From contig OZ252114.1 in assembly GCA_965248635.1 (NCBI GenBank), positions 3,410,001-3,474,000 of the forward strand: DNA of 64,000 nt, in the 5' to 3' direction. Below, piece after piece: positions 27,516 through 36,440 of the stretch. The DNA comes from CBDAPI01 sp965248635 (GTDB lineage Bacteria > Acidobacteriota > UBA6911 > RPQK01 > CBDAPI01). A program made the position numbers and the translations under genes. The notes beneath the pieces were generated by a model that was not told where the DNA came from, did not search any database, and saw nothing but the letters and a program-made list of their open reading frames with translations. The first letter of the stretch is position 1. Every line of letters starts with the position of its first letter.

Positions 27516-27722
27516 ATGACGGTTTTGATTCCCGCGTTGATTGTTTTCTGGTTGCTTCTCGCCGCCCTCATGTTAGCAGCCCGTGGTGGAAGTCCCACGG
27601 GTCGCGTTGCGGGCGCCGCGGGTCCGGATGCAAGGCGACCCAGGGCAGTTCCCCCTCCACAACGGGTTCGGGCTCCCATGGGTCGTTCAGCCCCGAGCCT
27701 ACGTTCTCCGCCCGTCTGGTAA
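27516..27722 (+). CDS. Possible small membrane protein
   Basis: A 68-codon frame with a plausible ribosome binding site (GGTAAAGGAA) at the ATG. It encodes one hydrophobic helix (LIPALIVFWLLLAALMLAA), then a proline/arginine-rich basic tail. No family was recognised. It lies alone between two minus-strand genes. The tail region also contains CCCGTGG pairing with CCACGGG at about 27581-27602, so the stretch could be structural rather than coding. Confidence 0.3.
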   Translation: MTVLIPALIVFWLLLAALMLAARGGSPTGRVAGAAGPDARRPRAVPPPQRVRAPMGRSAPSLRSPPVW

Positions 27723-27737
27723 CAGATAGCAGCCCTG

Positions 27738-29166
27738 CTAATAACGCATCTTCTGGAGGCGCTTCCTGTGGAGTGGCAGTGCGGCCGCCCGCACCAGGTC
27801 GAGCAACCGCCTGATCCTGCCCTGTTTCAATTCCTCAAGGGCGCGACGCCCCCGGTATTCGGTGTGTATTGTCCGGTGAAGCTGGCGGTAGAAAGCTGGC
27901 GGTAGAAAGCTGTCGAGAAGGGGCCACTGTAAAGCATGGCCAGGTCGTTGCTGTCGACCCAGTTTTGCAGAACGCCCAACTCTTCCCGAACCGTTTCGTA
28001 GAAGCCGGTCCCCGGCAAGGGATAGGCAACCGAGATTCCAATGTCATCGGGTTTGCAGTCGCGGATCATCTGGAGAGTCCTTTCGATATCCTCCCAGTTC
28101 TCGCCCGGGTAACCGAACTGTAGAAAAAACCCAACCTGGATACCGGTCTCCTTCAGGATCCGGGCCGCCGAGTAAGTGTCCTCGACACTGGCACCCTTCT
28201 CCATCGCATTCAGGACTTTTTGAGAACCCGACTCGGCGCCCACCCAAACCGACTCACAACCAGCCTTCTTCAGGGCTCGCGCCGTTTCGGCGTTCACGAG
28301 ATCGGCACGCAGAAGGCATTTGAACGGTGCCTGCAGGCCCCGGGCGGCCACCAGTTCAGAAAAGCGGGAGATCCAGCCGGGCTTCAGTCCAAAAATATCG
28401 TCGCAGAACCAGATGTGATCCGGACGTACCAGTTGATGAAGCCAGGCGAGCTCCTCCACAACATTTTCCGGGGATCGACAATGATACTTCTGTCCATAGA
28501 TTGGTTTTGCGCACCAGTTGCACTGGTAGGGACAGCCGCGAGTTGAGACCATATTGATAGAGAATCGACGGTGTCTCTTCAGCCAGATACGTCGATACTT
28601 TTCGACTTCAACCAGGTCCCAGGCGGGAAAGGGCAGGAGGTCCAGGTCCCGGAGCAAGTCTCTGGAGAGGCCTTCAGAGCCCGGAGTCCGAACGCCGGGG
28701 ATCTGCTCCGGACTTGCCTGGCTGCGTCCCATCAGTGAGTCCAGCAGCTCTCCCAGCGTGATTTCGCCTTCCCCGATCAGGATGAAGTCGGCTCCCTGCT
28801 CAAAAAAAGTTCACTGTGGTCAGTAGCGTCAGATCCGGATACCAGGACCGTGGCACCCGCGCGTCGGGCCAGCTGGATCATTTCGAATGCGGCTTCGCGC
28901 ATTCGCAGCAGGCACATCTTGCTCAGATAGTTGAAGCTGTCCTCGTAGATAACGGCAAAACGAGGGCGATGTTTTTCCACTGCCCGCTGCCATTCGGCGG
29001 GAGAATCGGCCAGCATCGCATCGAACACGGCGGTGGGGATACCCCGCGAGCGAATGTAGCTGGCCGCATAAAGAGAGCCCAGTGGCGGGTAGGGTTGCAT
29101 CGCCTCCCACAGTTTGGGATCGAAACGCAGGTAATAAGACTGTCCAATCAGTACTTCTGTCGCCAC
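27738..29166 (-). pseudogene. B12-binding radical SAM protein with two frame disruptions
   Basis: About 480 residues if repaired. The N-terminal cobalamin-binding domain (YPPLGSLYAASYIRSRGIP, then TVLVSGSDATDH) is followed by the radical SAM core with GCPYQCNWCAKP, the CxxxCxxC cluster motif. The first break is a missing T at the run of seven A on the plus strand (28802-28808). The second is a 14-bp tandem duplication (AGCTGGCGGTAGAA, twice) near 27880-27910. Removing one unit restores YRQLHRTIHTEYRGRRALEE, which continues to a TAG at 27738. I placed the start at a GTG at 29166. Family members methylate or rearrange unactivated carbons; the specific role is unknown. Confidence 0.75.
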
Positions 29167-29254
29167 CCGTTTCAACCTTTTCGAGTCCTTATGAAAGTGT
29201 ACTCGAAGTGCGAGGCGCGAACAGGGGGACACGACTGTGCTATAAATCTTTGCC

Positions 29255-30190
29255 GTGACGCCGCAGGTTGAAGTGGGGCTGAATGCTGTCATCGTGGCCG
29301 TAACCGAGGAGATTCCCCGGATCCTCACGCTACGGGTAGAAGACGGCCGGGGGGCACCGCAGGTCTCACTCCCGTACGGCCCTCTGGACGTTGATCGTGA
29401 CTCGACGTTGGAGCTGGGCCTCCGGCGCTGGGTGAAGGAGCAGACCGGCATCCGTCCCGGATACGCCGAACAACTGTACACATTTGGTGACCGCAACCGC
29501 GATCCCGGAGATGCCCGGCTCTTGTCCGTTGCCTATCTGGCGCTGGTCAGGGAGCAGGCTCCGCCCGTTGCCGCGGCCCGCTGGTCGAACTGGTATGCTT
29601 TCCTGCCCTGGGAGGACTGGCGTGAAGGCCGTCCCGGTGTCCTTGACCGGGATATATTACCGGCCCTGGAACGCTGGACAGATTCCTCTCCTCGAGATCG
29701 TTCGTTGCGTCGCGAGCGCATTGAGGTCTGTTTCGGATGGGGGGGTGCCCCCTGGAACTGGGAGCGCGTTCTGGAGCGCTACGAGCTGCTCTATGAGGCG
29801 AAGCTGGTGCCGGAAGCCTGGCGGGGGCAGTCCACTCACCGCCCCTCCGGCAGTCCGAAGCTGGGAAGGACCATGTTCCTGGATCACCGCCGTATCCTTG
29901 CCACTTCCCTCGGTCGACTGCGTGGAAAACTGAAGTATCGACCGGTCGTCTTCGAGCTTCTTCCTCCTGAGTTCACGCTTCTCCAGCTTCAGAGACTGGT
30001 AGAGGCCCTGGAAGGCCTTCGACTTCACAAACAGAACTTCCGACGCCTCGTCGAGCGAGCCGGGCTCGTAGAAGGAACCTCCCACCTCCACACTCAGACG
30101 GGCGGACGACCGGCCGAACTTTTCCGGTTTCGCAAAGAGGTTGTCAAGGAACGGCCGGCCCCCGGGGTCGGGCTTCCCGGAGTGAGTTGA
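29255..30190 (+). CDS. nrtR: NrtR-type Nudix-related transcriptional regulator
   Basis: A 311-residue protein. The N-terminal half is a Nudix fold with a decayed Nudix box (GPLDVDRDSTLELGLRRW lacks the leading Glu), so hydrolase activity is unlikely. The C-terminal winged helix reads LLPPEFTLLQLQRLVEALEG, then LHKQNFRRLVE and GRPAELFRF, the NrtR signature. NrtR proteins repress NAD synthesis genes and bind ADP-ribose or NAD-related ligands. The next gene is nadA, with two palindromes in its promoter. It begins at a GTG at 29255; TATAAA at 29241-29246 is only eight bases upstream, so the transcript may be leaderless. The C-terminal extension past the winged helix is short. Confidence 0.85.
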   Translation: MTPQVEVGLNAVIVAVTEEIPRILTLRVEDGRGAPQVSLPYGPLDVDRDSTLELGLRRWVKEQTGIRPGYAEQLYTFGDRNRDPGDARLLSVAYLALVREQAPPVAAARWSNWYAFLPWEDWREGRPGVLDRDILPALERWTDSSPRDRSLRRERIEVCFGWGGAPWNWERVLERYELLYEAKLVPEAWRGQSTHRPSGSPKLGRTMFLDHRRILATSLGRLRGKLKYRPVVFELLPPEFTLLQLQRLVEALEGLRLHKQNFRRLVERAGLVEGTSHLHTQTGGRPAELFRFRKEVVKERPAPGVGLPGVS

Positions 30191-30280
30191 AAGTTAAAGG
30201 TTAAAAGTTGGAAGTGAAGAGTTGAACGGGCGAGTTTGATGGGAGTTGACGTGGAACGTGGAACTTGGAACGTGGAACGG
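30184..30280. repeat. Heptamer repeat array between nrtR and nadA
   Basis: The array begins at the nrtR stop (GAGTTGA includes TGA) and continues in 7-nt steps as AAGTTAA, AGGTTAA and AAGTTGG. After a short gap it switches to CGTGGAA, CTTGGAA and CGTGGAA up to about 30280. It belongs to the dispersed intergenic class. It precedes the nadA promoter region. Confidence 0.65.
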
Positions 30281-30306
30281 CGCGAGCGACAGCGAGCGCC
30301 TCCCCC

Positions 30307-30337
30307 TTGACAACCCTATATACTCAATTCTAGTATA
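30307..30337 (+). promoter_or_regulatory. nadA promoter 1 with overlapping palindromic operator
   Basis: TTGACA at 30307-30312 and TAGTAT at 30331-30336 form a sigma-70-type promoter with 18-base spacing. The imperfect palindrome TATACTCAATTCTAGTATA occupies 30319-30337, so a bound repressor would cover the -10 box. The probable repressor is the NrtR-like protein encoded just upstream. Confidence 0.65.
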
Positions 30338-30372
30338 AGTAACGGGTCATCGAGGGCGATCGACCCTACTTT

Positions 30373-30402
30373 TTGACCCTTTATATACTCAAATTGAGTA
30401 TA
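30373..30402 (+). promoter_or_regulatory. nadA promoter 2 with perfect palindromic operator
   Basis: TATACTCAAATTGAGTATA at 30384-30402 has perfect 9-base arms around a single central base. A second promoter-like pair overlaps it: TTGACC at 30373-30378 and GAGTAT at 30396-30401, spacing 17. It is positioned exactly 65 bases after the first operator and ends 12 bases before the nadA ATG. Confidence 0.65.
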
Positions 30403-30414
30403 AGAGAGCCCGAC

Positions 30415-31431
30415 ATGCTGACAGAGAACGTGAGTGATCCCTCCCTGACCTACACGCCAGAGATTGCCCGGCTGACGGGGCCGATTTACGAGCGGCTTCG
30501 CGACGTGATTCCTGAAGTGGAATGGCCTGTGCACGCCCCTTATGTCGCCGCCATCAACCAACTGAAGGTCGAACGCAATGCCATCGTGATGGCTCACAAC
30601 TATCAGACCCCGGAGATTTTCCACGGAGTTGGTGACTTCACCGGCGACTCGCTGGCTCTGGCCCGGAAGGCCGTCGAGACAGAAGCGGAAGTCATCGTGC
30701 TGTGCGGGGTTCACTTCATGGCGGAAACGGCCAAGATCGTGAACCCGGCAAAGAGAGTCCTGATTCCTGACCTCGAGGCAGGTTGTTCACTCGCTTCCTC
30801 CATCACGGCTGAGGATGTTCGCCTCCTGAAGGAGCGCTATCCGGGCGTGCCGGTGGTCACTTATGTCAATACGACCGCGGCAGTCAAGGCAGAGTGCGAT
30901 ATCTGCTGCACTTCCAGCAACGCCGTGCAGGTGGTCGAATCCCTCAACAGCGACACCGTCATCTTTCTTCCCGATGAGTACCTCGCCAACTGGGTGGCGG
31001 GGAAGACTGGCGTGAGAATCATCTCTTGGACGGGCCGCTGCGAAGTCCATGAACGATTCACGGCGGGAGAACTCCGCCAGTACCGGAAGAGCGTTCCCGG
31101 AGTGACCATTCTTGCCCATCCCGAGTGCCCTCCGGACGTCCTTGGAGAAGCCGACTATGTTGGCTCAACCTCTGGAATGATCAAGCATGTCAAAACCGAG
31201 CGCCCGGCCCGGGTCGTCATGGTCACGGAATGCTCAATGAGTGACAACGTGGCAGTCGAGTGCCCCGACATTGAGTTCACTCGACCCTGCAATCTGTGCC
31301 CCCACATGAAGAGGATCACTCTTCCCAAGATCCTGCGCTCACTGCAGGAAATGGTCTACGAGATCAAGCTGGATCGGGAGCTGTCCCAGCGAGCTCGCCT
31401 GTCTCTGGAGCGGATGGTTCGGGTCGGCTAA
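30415..31431 (+). CDS. nadA: Quinolinate synthase
   Basis: A 338-residue NadA, which condenses iminoaspartate with dihydroxyacetone phosphate to quinolinate in de novo NAD synthesis. It carries an oxygen-sensitive [4Fe-4S] cluster. Conserved segments are VMAHNYQTPEIFHGV, VLCGVHFMAETAKI (first cluster Cys), GCSLASSI, CDICCTSSNAV and CNLCPHMKRITL near the C-terminus. The length fits the family. I chose the ATG at 30415, after the operators, over the longer frame from 30373. nadB and nadC are not adjacent. Regulation by the upstream NrtR-like protein is strongly suggested by the twin palindromes. Confidence 0.93.
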   Translation: MLTENVSDPSLTYTPEIARLTGPIYERLRDVIPEVEWPVHAPYVAAINQLKVERNAIVMAHNYQTPEIFHGVGDFTGDSLALARKAVETEAEVIVLCGVHFMAETAKIVNPAKRVLIPDLEAGCSLASSITAEDVRLLKERYPGVPVVTYVNTTAAVKAECDICCTSSNAVQVVESLNSDTVIFLPDEYLANWVAGKTGVRIISWTGRCEVHERFTAGELRQYRKSVPGVTILAHPECPPDVLGEADYVGSTSGMIKHVKTERPARVVMVTECSMSDNVAVECPDIEFTRPCNLCPHMKRITLPKILRSLQEMVYEIKLDRELSQRARLSLERMVRVG

Positions 31432-31446
31432 CGCCGGCCGCGTTTT

Positions 31447-31541
31447 ACGTTCCGGGTTCCAAGTTCCACGGTGACCCGCTTGCTTGAACGCGCAACTACC
31501 TTCCACCTGTTAGATCTGACACGTGGAACTTGGAACGGCAT
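31447..31541. terminator. Heptamer-derived inverted repeat between convergent genes
   Basis: GTTCCAAGTTCCACG at 31456-31470 is perfectly complementary to CGTGGAACTTGGAAC at 31522-31536 (15 of 15). Both arms are built from 7-nt units. It lies between the stops of nadA (plus) and the cytochrome gene (minus), where a bidirectional terminator is expected. The 51-base loop is long and there is no T-tract, so intrinsic termination is only a possibility. Confidence 0.5.
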
Positions 31542-31552
31542 CCGAAGGGTGC

Positions 31553-31942
31553 CTATTCCTCCGGCTCTACCTTTCCACGGTGGCAGGTGTAACAGGTCAC
31601 TTTGTGATCGGTTTCCAGCTTGGAGATGTACTTCGTGTTAATCTCCTGCACCATCTGCATCATGGAACGCGCCACTGCTTTGGTGGGCTTCACGTCCGAG
31701 CCGAAATTGAAGGTTGACAGATCGTCCCCTTCCCCATCGTGGCAGTACCAGCACCGGGTTCCCAGAGCGAAAGTGACGTCTTTCATTGTATTGATCAGGT
31801 CCATCCTGGAGGTGTCCTTGGGCAGGACCTGGAGATTCTCAAACTTGTCCGGAATCTGCGCGGTGGCCGGTGCCGGCCAGGTCAGCACCGCGACAGCCAC
31901 TACAGCTACCAAAACACTCAAGCCACCTTGGGTCTTACTCAT
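31553..31942 (-). CDS. Small diheme cytochrome c
   Basis: A 129-residue exported protein. A signal peptide (VAVVAVAVLTWPAPATAQ) is followed by two haem-binding CxxCH motifs, RCWYCHDG near residue 72 and TCYTCHRG near residue 120. FENLQVLPKDTSRMDLINTM between signal and first haem is typical of the group annotated as reaction-centre cytochrome c subunit family, which is frequent in non-phototrophic acidobacteria. It presumably carries electrons in the periplasm. I chose the ATG at 31942, with a GGAG ribosome binding site; the frame extends upstream without homology. It is a separate unit from the AttH gene. Confidence 0.85.
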   Translation of the reverse strand: MSKTQGGLSVLVAVVAVAVLTWPAPATAQIPDKFENLQVLPKDTSRMDLINTMKDVTFALGTRCWYCHDGEGDDLSTFNFGSDVKPTKAVARSMMQMVQEINTKYISKLETDHKVTCYTCHRGKVEPEE

Positions 31943-32072
31943 TCTCGCTCCTTTGTCGCACAGTCTATCCTGAACGGCCGTCCATTCTAACAGACGGTGG
32001 TTTGTCTTCCGGGTTTCGCCTGGGTTCTGGTTTTGCCGCGGCCTGGCGCCCGGGGTGGACCACTGGATCAAT

Positions 32073-33137
32073 CTAGACTCTTGGCCTCCCTCCATCGCCG
32101 TACCCGGTCAGTTCCACATAACCCATACCCGTCACTTCTCTGCCCTGCCATCTACCTTTGATCTCCACGGCACCCTCCCAGTACACGATGCCCGTTGAGG
32201 AGCGTGTATCGAGCTCCTGCGCTTCCAGCAGGGGAAGAATTTTCAACCTGCAGTCGAACCCGGGGATCTCGACGACCCACTCGACCGGGTAGGAAATGGC
32301 GGTATCGGGGCTCGTCCAGATTCGGCTTGACGTCACCCGAAACTGTTCCACACGAAGGTGTGTTGCCCTCTCGTCGGGGGAAACCACGGTTCCGGCTGAG
32401 TTCGAGACAGGCGAACCGTCCTTCCGTCTCAGCTGGTAGATCATGATCTCAAACTGGTTGTCGAGCTGCAGGCTGAACCAGTCCCACCCGACCTGTTCTG
32501 TGGAGAGCTGACTGGTACCAAACTCGTGGTCCATCCAGGCCTGTCCTCGAACCTTGAAGGCCTGATCGTCGAGACGAATGCTCCCCTGGACCTGCAGGCG
32601 GGTCAGCGAGTAGTAGTGAGAGGCTTGACCGGGCTGATCACCCTTCTGACTGATCCCCATCTCTCCGTGAACGACTGGGGCCTTCAGCGGGATGAGTTCC
32701 AGGTTAATGGCCGCCTCCCGAGATCCTGCCTCCAGCAGGAACCTGCCCTCTTCCAGCCGGGCCCGCCACTGCTGATTCCAGACATCCAGCGTCCCGCTTC
32801 GCAATCCGGCGACTCCCGGACTGGTGCGGCTCAGCTTCTGATAGTGAAGGAAGCGCCCGCTCTCGACATCCGAGAGAGCAAAGTGAGCCGGATACAGATC
32901 ACCCAGGGCCCAGCTCGACGAGGAAACAGGGTCGCGCCGAATTCCAAGCCTGAAAAACGTCAACTGAAAGCCGAAGCGGCGTCCCTCTTCCGAGGTCAAA
33001 TGCCCTGTCCAATACCACCACTCCAGCTTGTAGCGGGGATGGTTTCCGTGATCACGGGGAAAGGAGAACTCGTAACCGGGCAGGGCCAGTTCAAAGACTC
33101 CCTGCCACAACAGCAGCACAATCAAGAGAGGTGTCAT
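32073..33137 (-). CDS. AttH-like (lipocalin/CrtC-fold) exported protein
   Basis: A 354-residue protein with a signal sequence and the two-domain lipocalin-like fold of AttH and hydroxyneurosporene synthase-type proteins. Signatures are YKLEWWYWTGHL near residue 36, RGQAWMDHEFGTSQL, GWDWFSLQL and YWEGAVEIKG. Its start overlaps the permease stop by four bases, and an ABC ATPase follows upstream. This ATPase-permease-AttH order is known from the att locus and many gammaproteobacterial and acidobacterial genomes. It is probably a periplasmic lipid- or hydrophobic-ligand-binding partner of the transporter; the ligand is unknown. Confidence 0.88.
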   Translation of the reverse strand: MTPLLIVLLLWQGVFELALPGYEFSFPRDHGNHPRYKLEWWYWTGHLTSEEGRRFGFQLTFFRLGIRRDPVSSSSWALGDLYPAHFALSDVESGRFLHYQKLSRTSPGVAGLRSGTLDVWNQQWRARLEEGRFLLEAGSREAAINLELIPLKAPVVHGEMGISQKGDQPGQASHYYSLTRLQVQGSIRLDDQAFKVRGQAWMDHEFGTSQLSTEQVGWDWFSLQLDNQFEIMIYQLRRKDGSPVSNSAGTVVSPDERATHLRVEQFRVTSSRIWTSPDTAISYPVEWVVEIPGFDCRLKILPLLEAQELDTRSSTGIVYWEGAVEIKGRWQGREVTGMGYVELTGYGDGGRPRV

Positions 33138-35737
33138 CCCGTCCTCAATGCACGCAGCGCATCCATTCGACTAGCCAGCAGGGCCGGATAGATCCCGGAC
33201 ACAACCGTCACCAGGAGTATAAGAGTCAGTCCGGCCGCAACGAACACAAACGGAAAATCGAATTGAATCGTCCATCCAAACGACTGAAGATTAATAACGT
33301 AGACCAGAAGCAGCGAGAGTACGAGGCCGAGTGCCAGCCCCAGCAGACACCCCGCGAGACCCAGCACCATTGCTTCTGCAAGCGTGACCCGCCGAATCTG
33401 CTTCTTGAATGCCCCCAGGAAACGAAGCAGTGAGAACTCACCCCGTCTCTCCAGGATCAGGGTGGCCAGCGTATTGGTCACGCCCAGGGCAGCCACGATC
33501 AAAGCAATGACTTCCAGCCCGTATGTGATGCGGAAGGTCCGATCGAACACTCTGAGAGCTGAAGCCCGGAGCACCGCACTCGGCTGGATGCTCAGGACTT
33601 GCCCGGAAAGAGCCGAGCGAATCCTGTCGCTCACGAGATCGCTGTCTGCACCTGGCCCCAGGTAGACAGCCAGAGTGTCGGCACTTCGATCCCTGAACAG
33701 TTCATCAAAAAGAGATCGGTCCATGACGATCACACCCCGATCACTGGAGTAATCATAATAAGTGGCTTCGATTTCAAGAGACCGTGGCCCGGACGGCGTC
33801 CTCAGCGAGATCTCATCTCCGCGGGTAACCCCGAAGCGCCGACTGAAAGGCTCGGACACAAGAACCCTGTCGCCGACCCGGGCACGGTGAACAATCTCGG
33901 CTGAAGATCGTGAGTCGGCAAAGAGAAGTCGGCCATGTTTCTCGAGGACTCGGAATCCGGCACCTGCCAGGGTGACCGGCACTCCTTCCCAATCAATCGT
34001 TGTTCCCCTGAAGGTCCCCACGGCCTCAACACCGGGAATTCCCTCGATTCGAGAGATCGTGGCTATGGAAAGGGGACTTGACCCGTTTCTGCCGGAGGTG
34101 CCGGCTGCTCGAAGGAAGAGATCTGCGACAAAGGTTTGCTCGATCCAGGCCTGGACCGTGGTTCGAAAGCTCCCCACCATCGTCGCCACGCCGACAAACA
34201 TGGAGGCAGCAATCATCAGCGAAACAACGGCCAGGATCACCCGGCTGGCATTCCCGTGAAGCTGCCGGATTGCCAGGCGAGCCTCCACACCCAGCCGGGA
34301 CGAGATCCTATTCCTGGCCAAGTTCAGCGCCACGTCCATGACCGGAAGGGCACCCAGGGCGAAGGCGCTTAGAAAGAGGAGGCAGGCCAGATATCCGAGC
34401 ACGGGAACGCCGTTGACCGGGGGCCCAAAACTGAGAAGGCAGCCAAGCAGAATTGCAGCCGCGCTCGTGAGTGCCAGCTCGCGCCGATGACTCAACCGGG
34501 CGTCGGACCAGGGTCCCTCCCGAAGAACCTCGATCGGAGACAGCCTGGTGGCTGACCAGGCCGGCCGGATACCGGCGACTATGGAAACCCCCACGCCAAC
34601 ACAGGCCAGCGTGATCAGGATGCCGGCCTCCAGTTGACTGTTAGTGGGCCCGCCGGTAACTCCTCCGTAAAACTCACCAACCGTACGACCTACCAGCACC
34701 TCGGCGAAAGAGGACAGCGAGGGAGCCACAATCACTCCCGCAGCAGCGCCCACGAAACCGAGAAAGACGGCCTCGGCCAGGAAGAGGGCAAAGATCACAC
34801 TTCTGGAGGTACCGAGGGCTCGCAGGGTAGCAACCTCTGAACGGCGGGAAATCGCGGACAGGCCCACCGTGTTGTAGATCAGAACAACACCGACCATCAA
34901 CCCCAGGTAGCTGAGAACTCTGAGGTTGAGCTGAAAACTGCCCAGCATTCGACTGCTTTGTCTGGAAAGGTCTCCCTTGCGATGCAGGGTCAGACGGCCC
35001 GCAATCTGCCTTTCCACTCTCTGCACAGCCGATTCCTGTCTCGAATCGCCCAGTCTGAAGTCGATCCGGTCGATCAACCCGGCTTTACCGAGGACGTCCT
35101 GAGCAGTGGCGATGTCCATGATGATCAGGTTTCCACCGAAGGCCCCGGCAATCCCAAGACGGCCAAGGATGGATCCGATCTCGAAGTCCCAGATCCGTCC
35201 GTCGATATCCAGCTTCAGCTGGGAGCCGACCTGGAGCTTCTGACGGTGGGCCAGCGTCTCGGGTACCAGGATCTGGCGGTCTTCCTCCAACAGCCTCAGG
35301 AAGGACCCGGGGCTCAATCGATCTGTTCGAGAGTCTCTCCCCGGTTTCCCACCCTGGGTTCGGAAATAGTCACGGACCTCAGTGTCCCCGACCAGGTCCA
35401 CGCCATAGACTCGGACCTGTGTCCCATCCGGAGTCCGGGCCGTTCCTTCCAGTCGGGGAGCCATAGAGCCGAACTCCCAGAACCAGGAAAATTCCTGCAG
35501 CCAGCTCTCCTGAAGGGGAAAGCCACTCCCTTGCACATGGAAATCAGAATGGCCCTCGACCAGATCCAGGCTCTGGGAAAACGACGTGACCGCTCTCTTC
35601 GTGGACAGATGCACAGCCCCCACAACTGCCAGCCCCAGAGCAACTCCTCCGACGATCAGAAGACTCCGGAGGCGGTATTGAAGAAGGGGACGGAGTGTGA
35701 ATTTACGGACCAGCGAGAGGAAGGGCATAGATCTCAT
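33134..35737 (-). CDS. FtsX-family ABC transporter permease (large, duplicated)
   Basis: An 867-residue membrane protein with the architecture of large FtsX/LolE-type permeases. A first membrane helix after residue 25 is followed by a periplasmic domain and a cluster of three helices near residues 270-400 (VGVVLIYNTVGLSAISRRSE). Another helix and a second periplasmic domain follow, then a final three-helix FtsX domain (LIVAALGVTNTLATLILERR). Such proteins do not import substrates but transduce force or extract lipids. It sits between the ATPase gene and AttH in one operon. It may function without a second permease. Confidence 0.88.
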   Translation of the reverse strand: MRSMPFLSLVRKFTLRPLLQYRLRSLLIVGGVALGLAVVGAVHLSTKRAVTSFSQSLDLVEGHSDFHVQGSGFPLQESWLQEFSWFWEFGSMAPRLEGTARTPDGTQVRVYGVDLVGDTEVRDYFRTQGGKPGRDSRTDRLSPGSFLRLLEEDRQILVPETLAHRQKLQVGSQLKLDIDGRIWDFEIGSILGRLGIAGAFGGNLIIMDIATAQDVLGKAGLIDRIDFRLGDSRQESAVQRVERQIAGRLTLHRKGDLSRQSSRMLGSFQLNLRVLSYLGLMVGVVLIYNTVGLSAISRRSEVATLRALGTSRSVIFALFLAEAVFLGFVGAAAGVIVAPSLSSFAEVLVGRTVGEFYGGVTGGPTNSQLEAGILITLACVGVGVSIVAGIRPAWSATRLSPIEVLREGPWSDARLSHRRELALTSAAAILLGCLLSFGPPVNGVPVLGYLACLLFLSAFALGALPVMDVALNLARNRISSRLGVEARLAIRQLHGNASRVILAVVSLMIAASMFVGVATMVGSFRTTVQAWIEQTFVADLFLRAAGTSGRNGSSPLSIATISRIEGIPGVEAVGTFRGTTIDWEGVPVTLAGAGFRVLEKHGRLLFADSRSSAEIVHRARVGDRVLVSEPFSRRFGVTRGDEISLRTPSGPRSLEIEATYYDYSSDRGVIVMDRSLFDELFRDRSADTLAVYLGPGADSDLVSDRIRSALSGQVLSIQPSAVLRASALRVFDRTFRITYGLEVIALIVAALGVTNTLATLILERRGEFSLLRFLGAFKKQIRRVTLAEAMVLGLAGCLLGLALGLVLSLLLVYVINLQSFGWTIQFDFPFVFVAAGLTLILLVTVVSGIYPALLASRMDALRALRTG

Positions 35738-35746
35738 GTTGAGCTC

Positions 35747-36430
35747 TCACTCACCGGAAACCAGTTGTCCGTCTCGCATGCCAATTGTCCTGTCGGCAAA
35801 ACTGGCGGCTTCACGGCTGTGGGTCGCCATGACCACTGCGGTATCCGTCTGGCCTGCCAGCTCCTGCATCCTCGCCAGGACAATTTCTCCATTGTCCGTG
35901 TCCAGGTTCCCCGTGGGCTCGTCAGCCAGCAGCAGCCGGGGCCCGGCGACCAGAGCTCGGGCGACAGCTGCTCTTTGCATCTCGCCGCCGGACAGCTGTC
36001 CAGGAAAACTGGTTGAGCGATTGGAGAGGCCCACCAGTTCCAGAAGATCCAGGGCTCTTCTCCGGGAAGAGCTGTCTCCAAGTAATTCCAGAGGCAACTC
36101 GACATTCTCCAGAACCGTCAGGGTGGGCAGCAGATAGAAGAACTGAAAGACGAACCCGACTTCGCTGCGCCGGAATCGGGTCAATCGTGTTTCGCTCAGG
36201 CGGTGCAGCGGTAGATCCCCGTACCAGATTTCGCCCTCAGTGGGCTGATCCATACCCCCGAGCAGGTGCAACAGGGTGCTTTTCCCACATCCACTGGAAC
36301 CTGTGACTGCCAGAAACTCACCGGGATGAATCTCCAGGGAAGCCCTCTGGACGGCTCGTACCCTGCCACCCTCATTCTGGTAGGTCTTGGAGGCTTCAAT
36401 TGTGCGAAGCAGAGGTTCCACGGGGCTCAT
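35747..36430 (-). CDS. ABC transporter ATPase of the LolD/MacB type
   Basis: A 227-residue ATPase. Walker A is TGSSGCGKSTLLHLL near residue 37, the Q-loop lies near VGFVFQFFYLLPTLTV, the signature motif is LSGGEMQRAAVARAL and Walker B is LLLADEPTGNLD, followed by the H-loop ATHS. The sequence resembles LolD/MacB ATPases. I chose the ATG at 36430 (MSPVEPLL); the frame runs up to 36451. Its stop is nine bases from the permease start, so they are co-transcribed and together should energise the AttH-linked transporter. Confidence 0.9.
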   Translation of the reverse strand: MSPVEPLLRTIEASKTYQNEGGRVRAVQRASLEIHPGEFLAVTGSSGCGKSTLLHLLGGMDQPTEGEIWYGDLPLHRLSETRLTRFRRSEVGFVFQFFYLLPTLTVLENVELPLELLGDSSSRRRALDLLELVGLSNRSTSFPGQLSGGEMQRAAVARALVAGPRLLLADEPTGNLDTDNGEIVLARMQELAGQTDTAVVMATHSREAASFADRTIGMRDGQLVSGE

Positions 36431-36440
36431 CCTAGCTGTT

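Noticed and set aside
32073..33137. Carotenoid hydratase
   Set aside because: The fold is shared with CrtC-type enzymes, but the operon with an ABC ATPase and a large permease fits AttH. No carotenoid genes are nearby.
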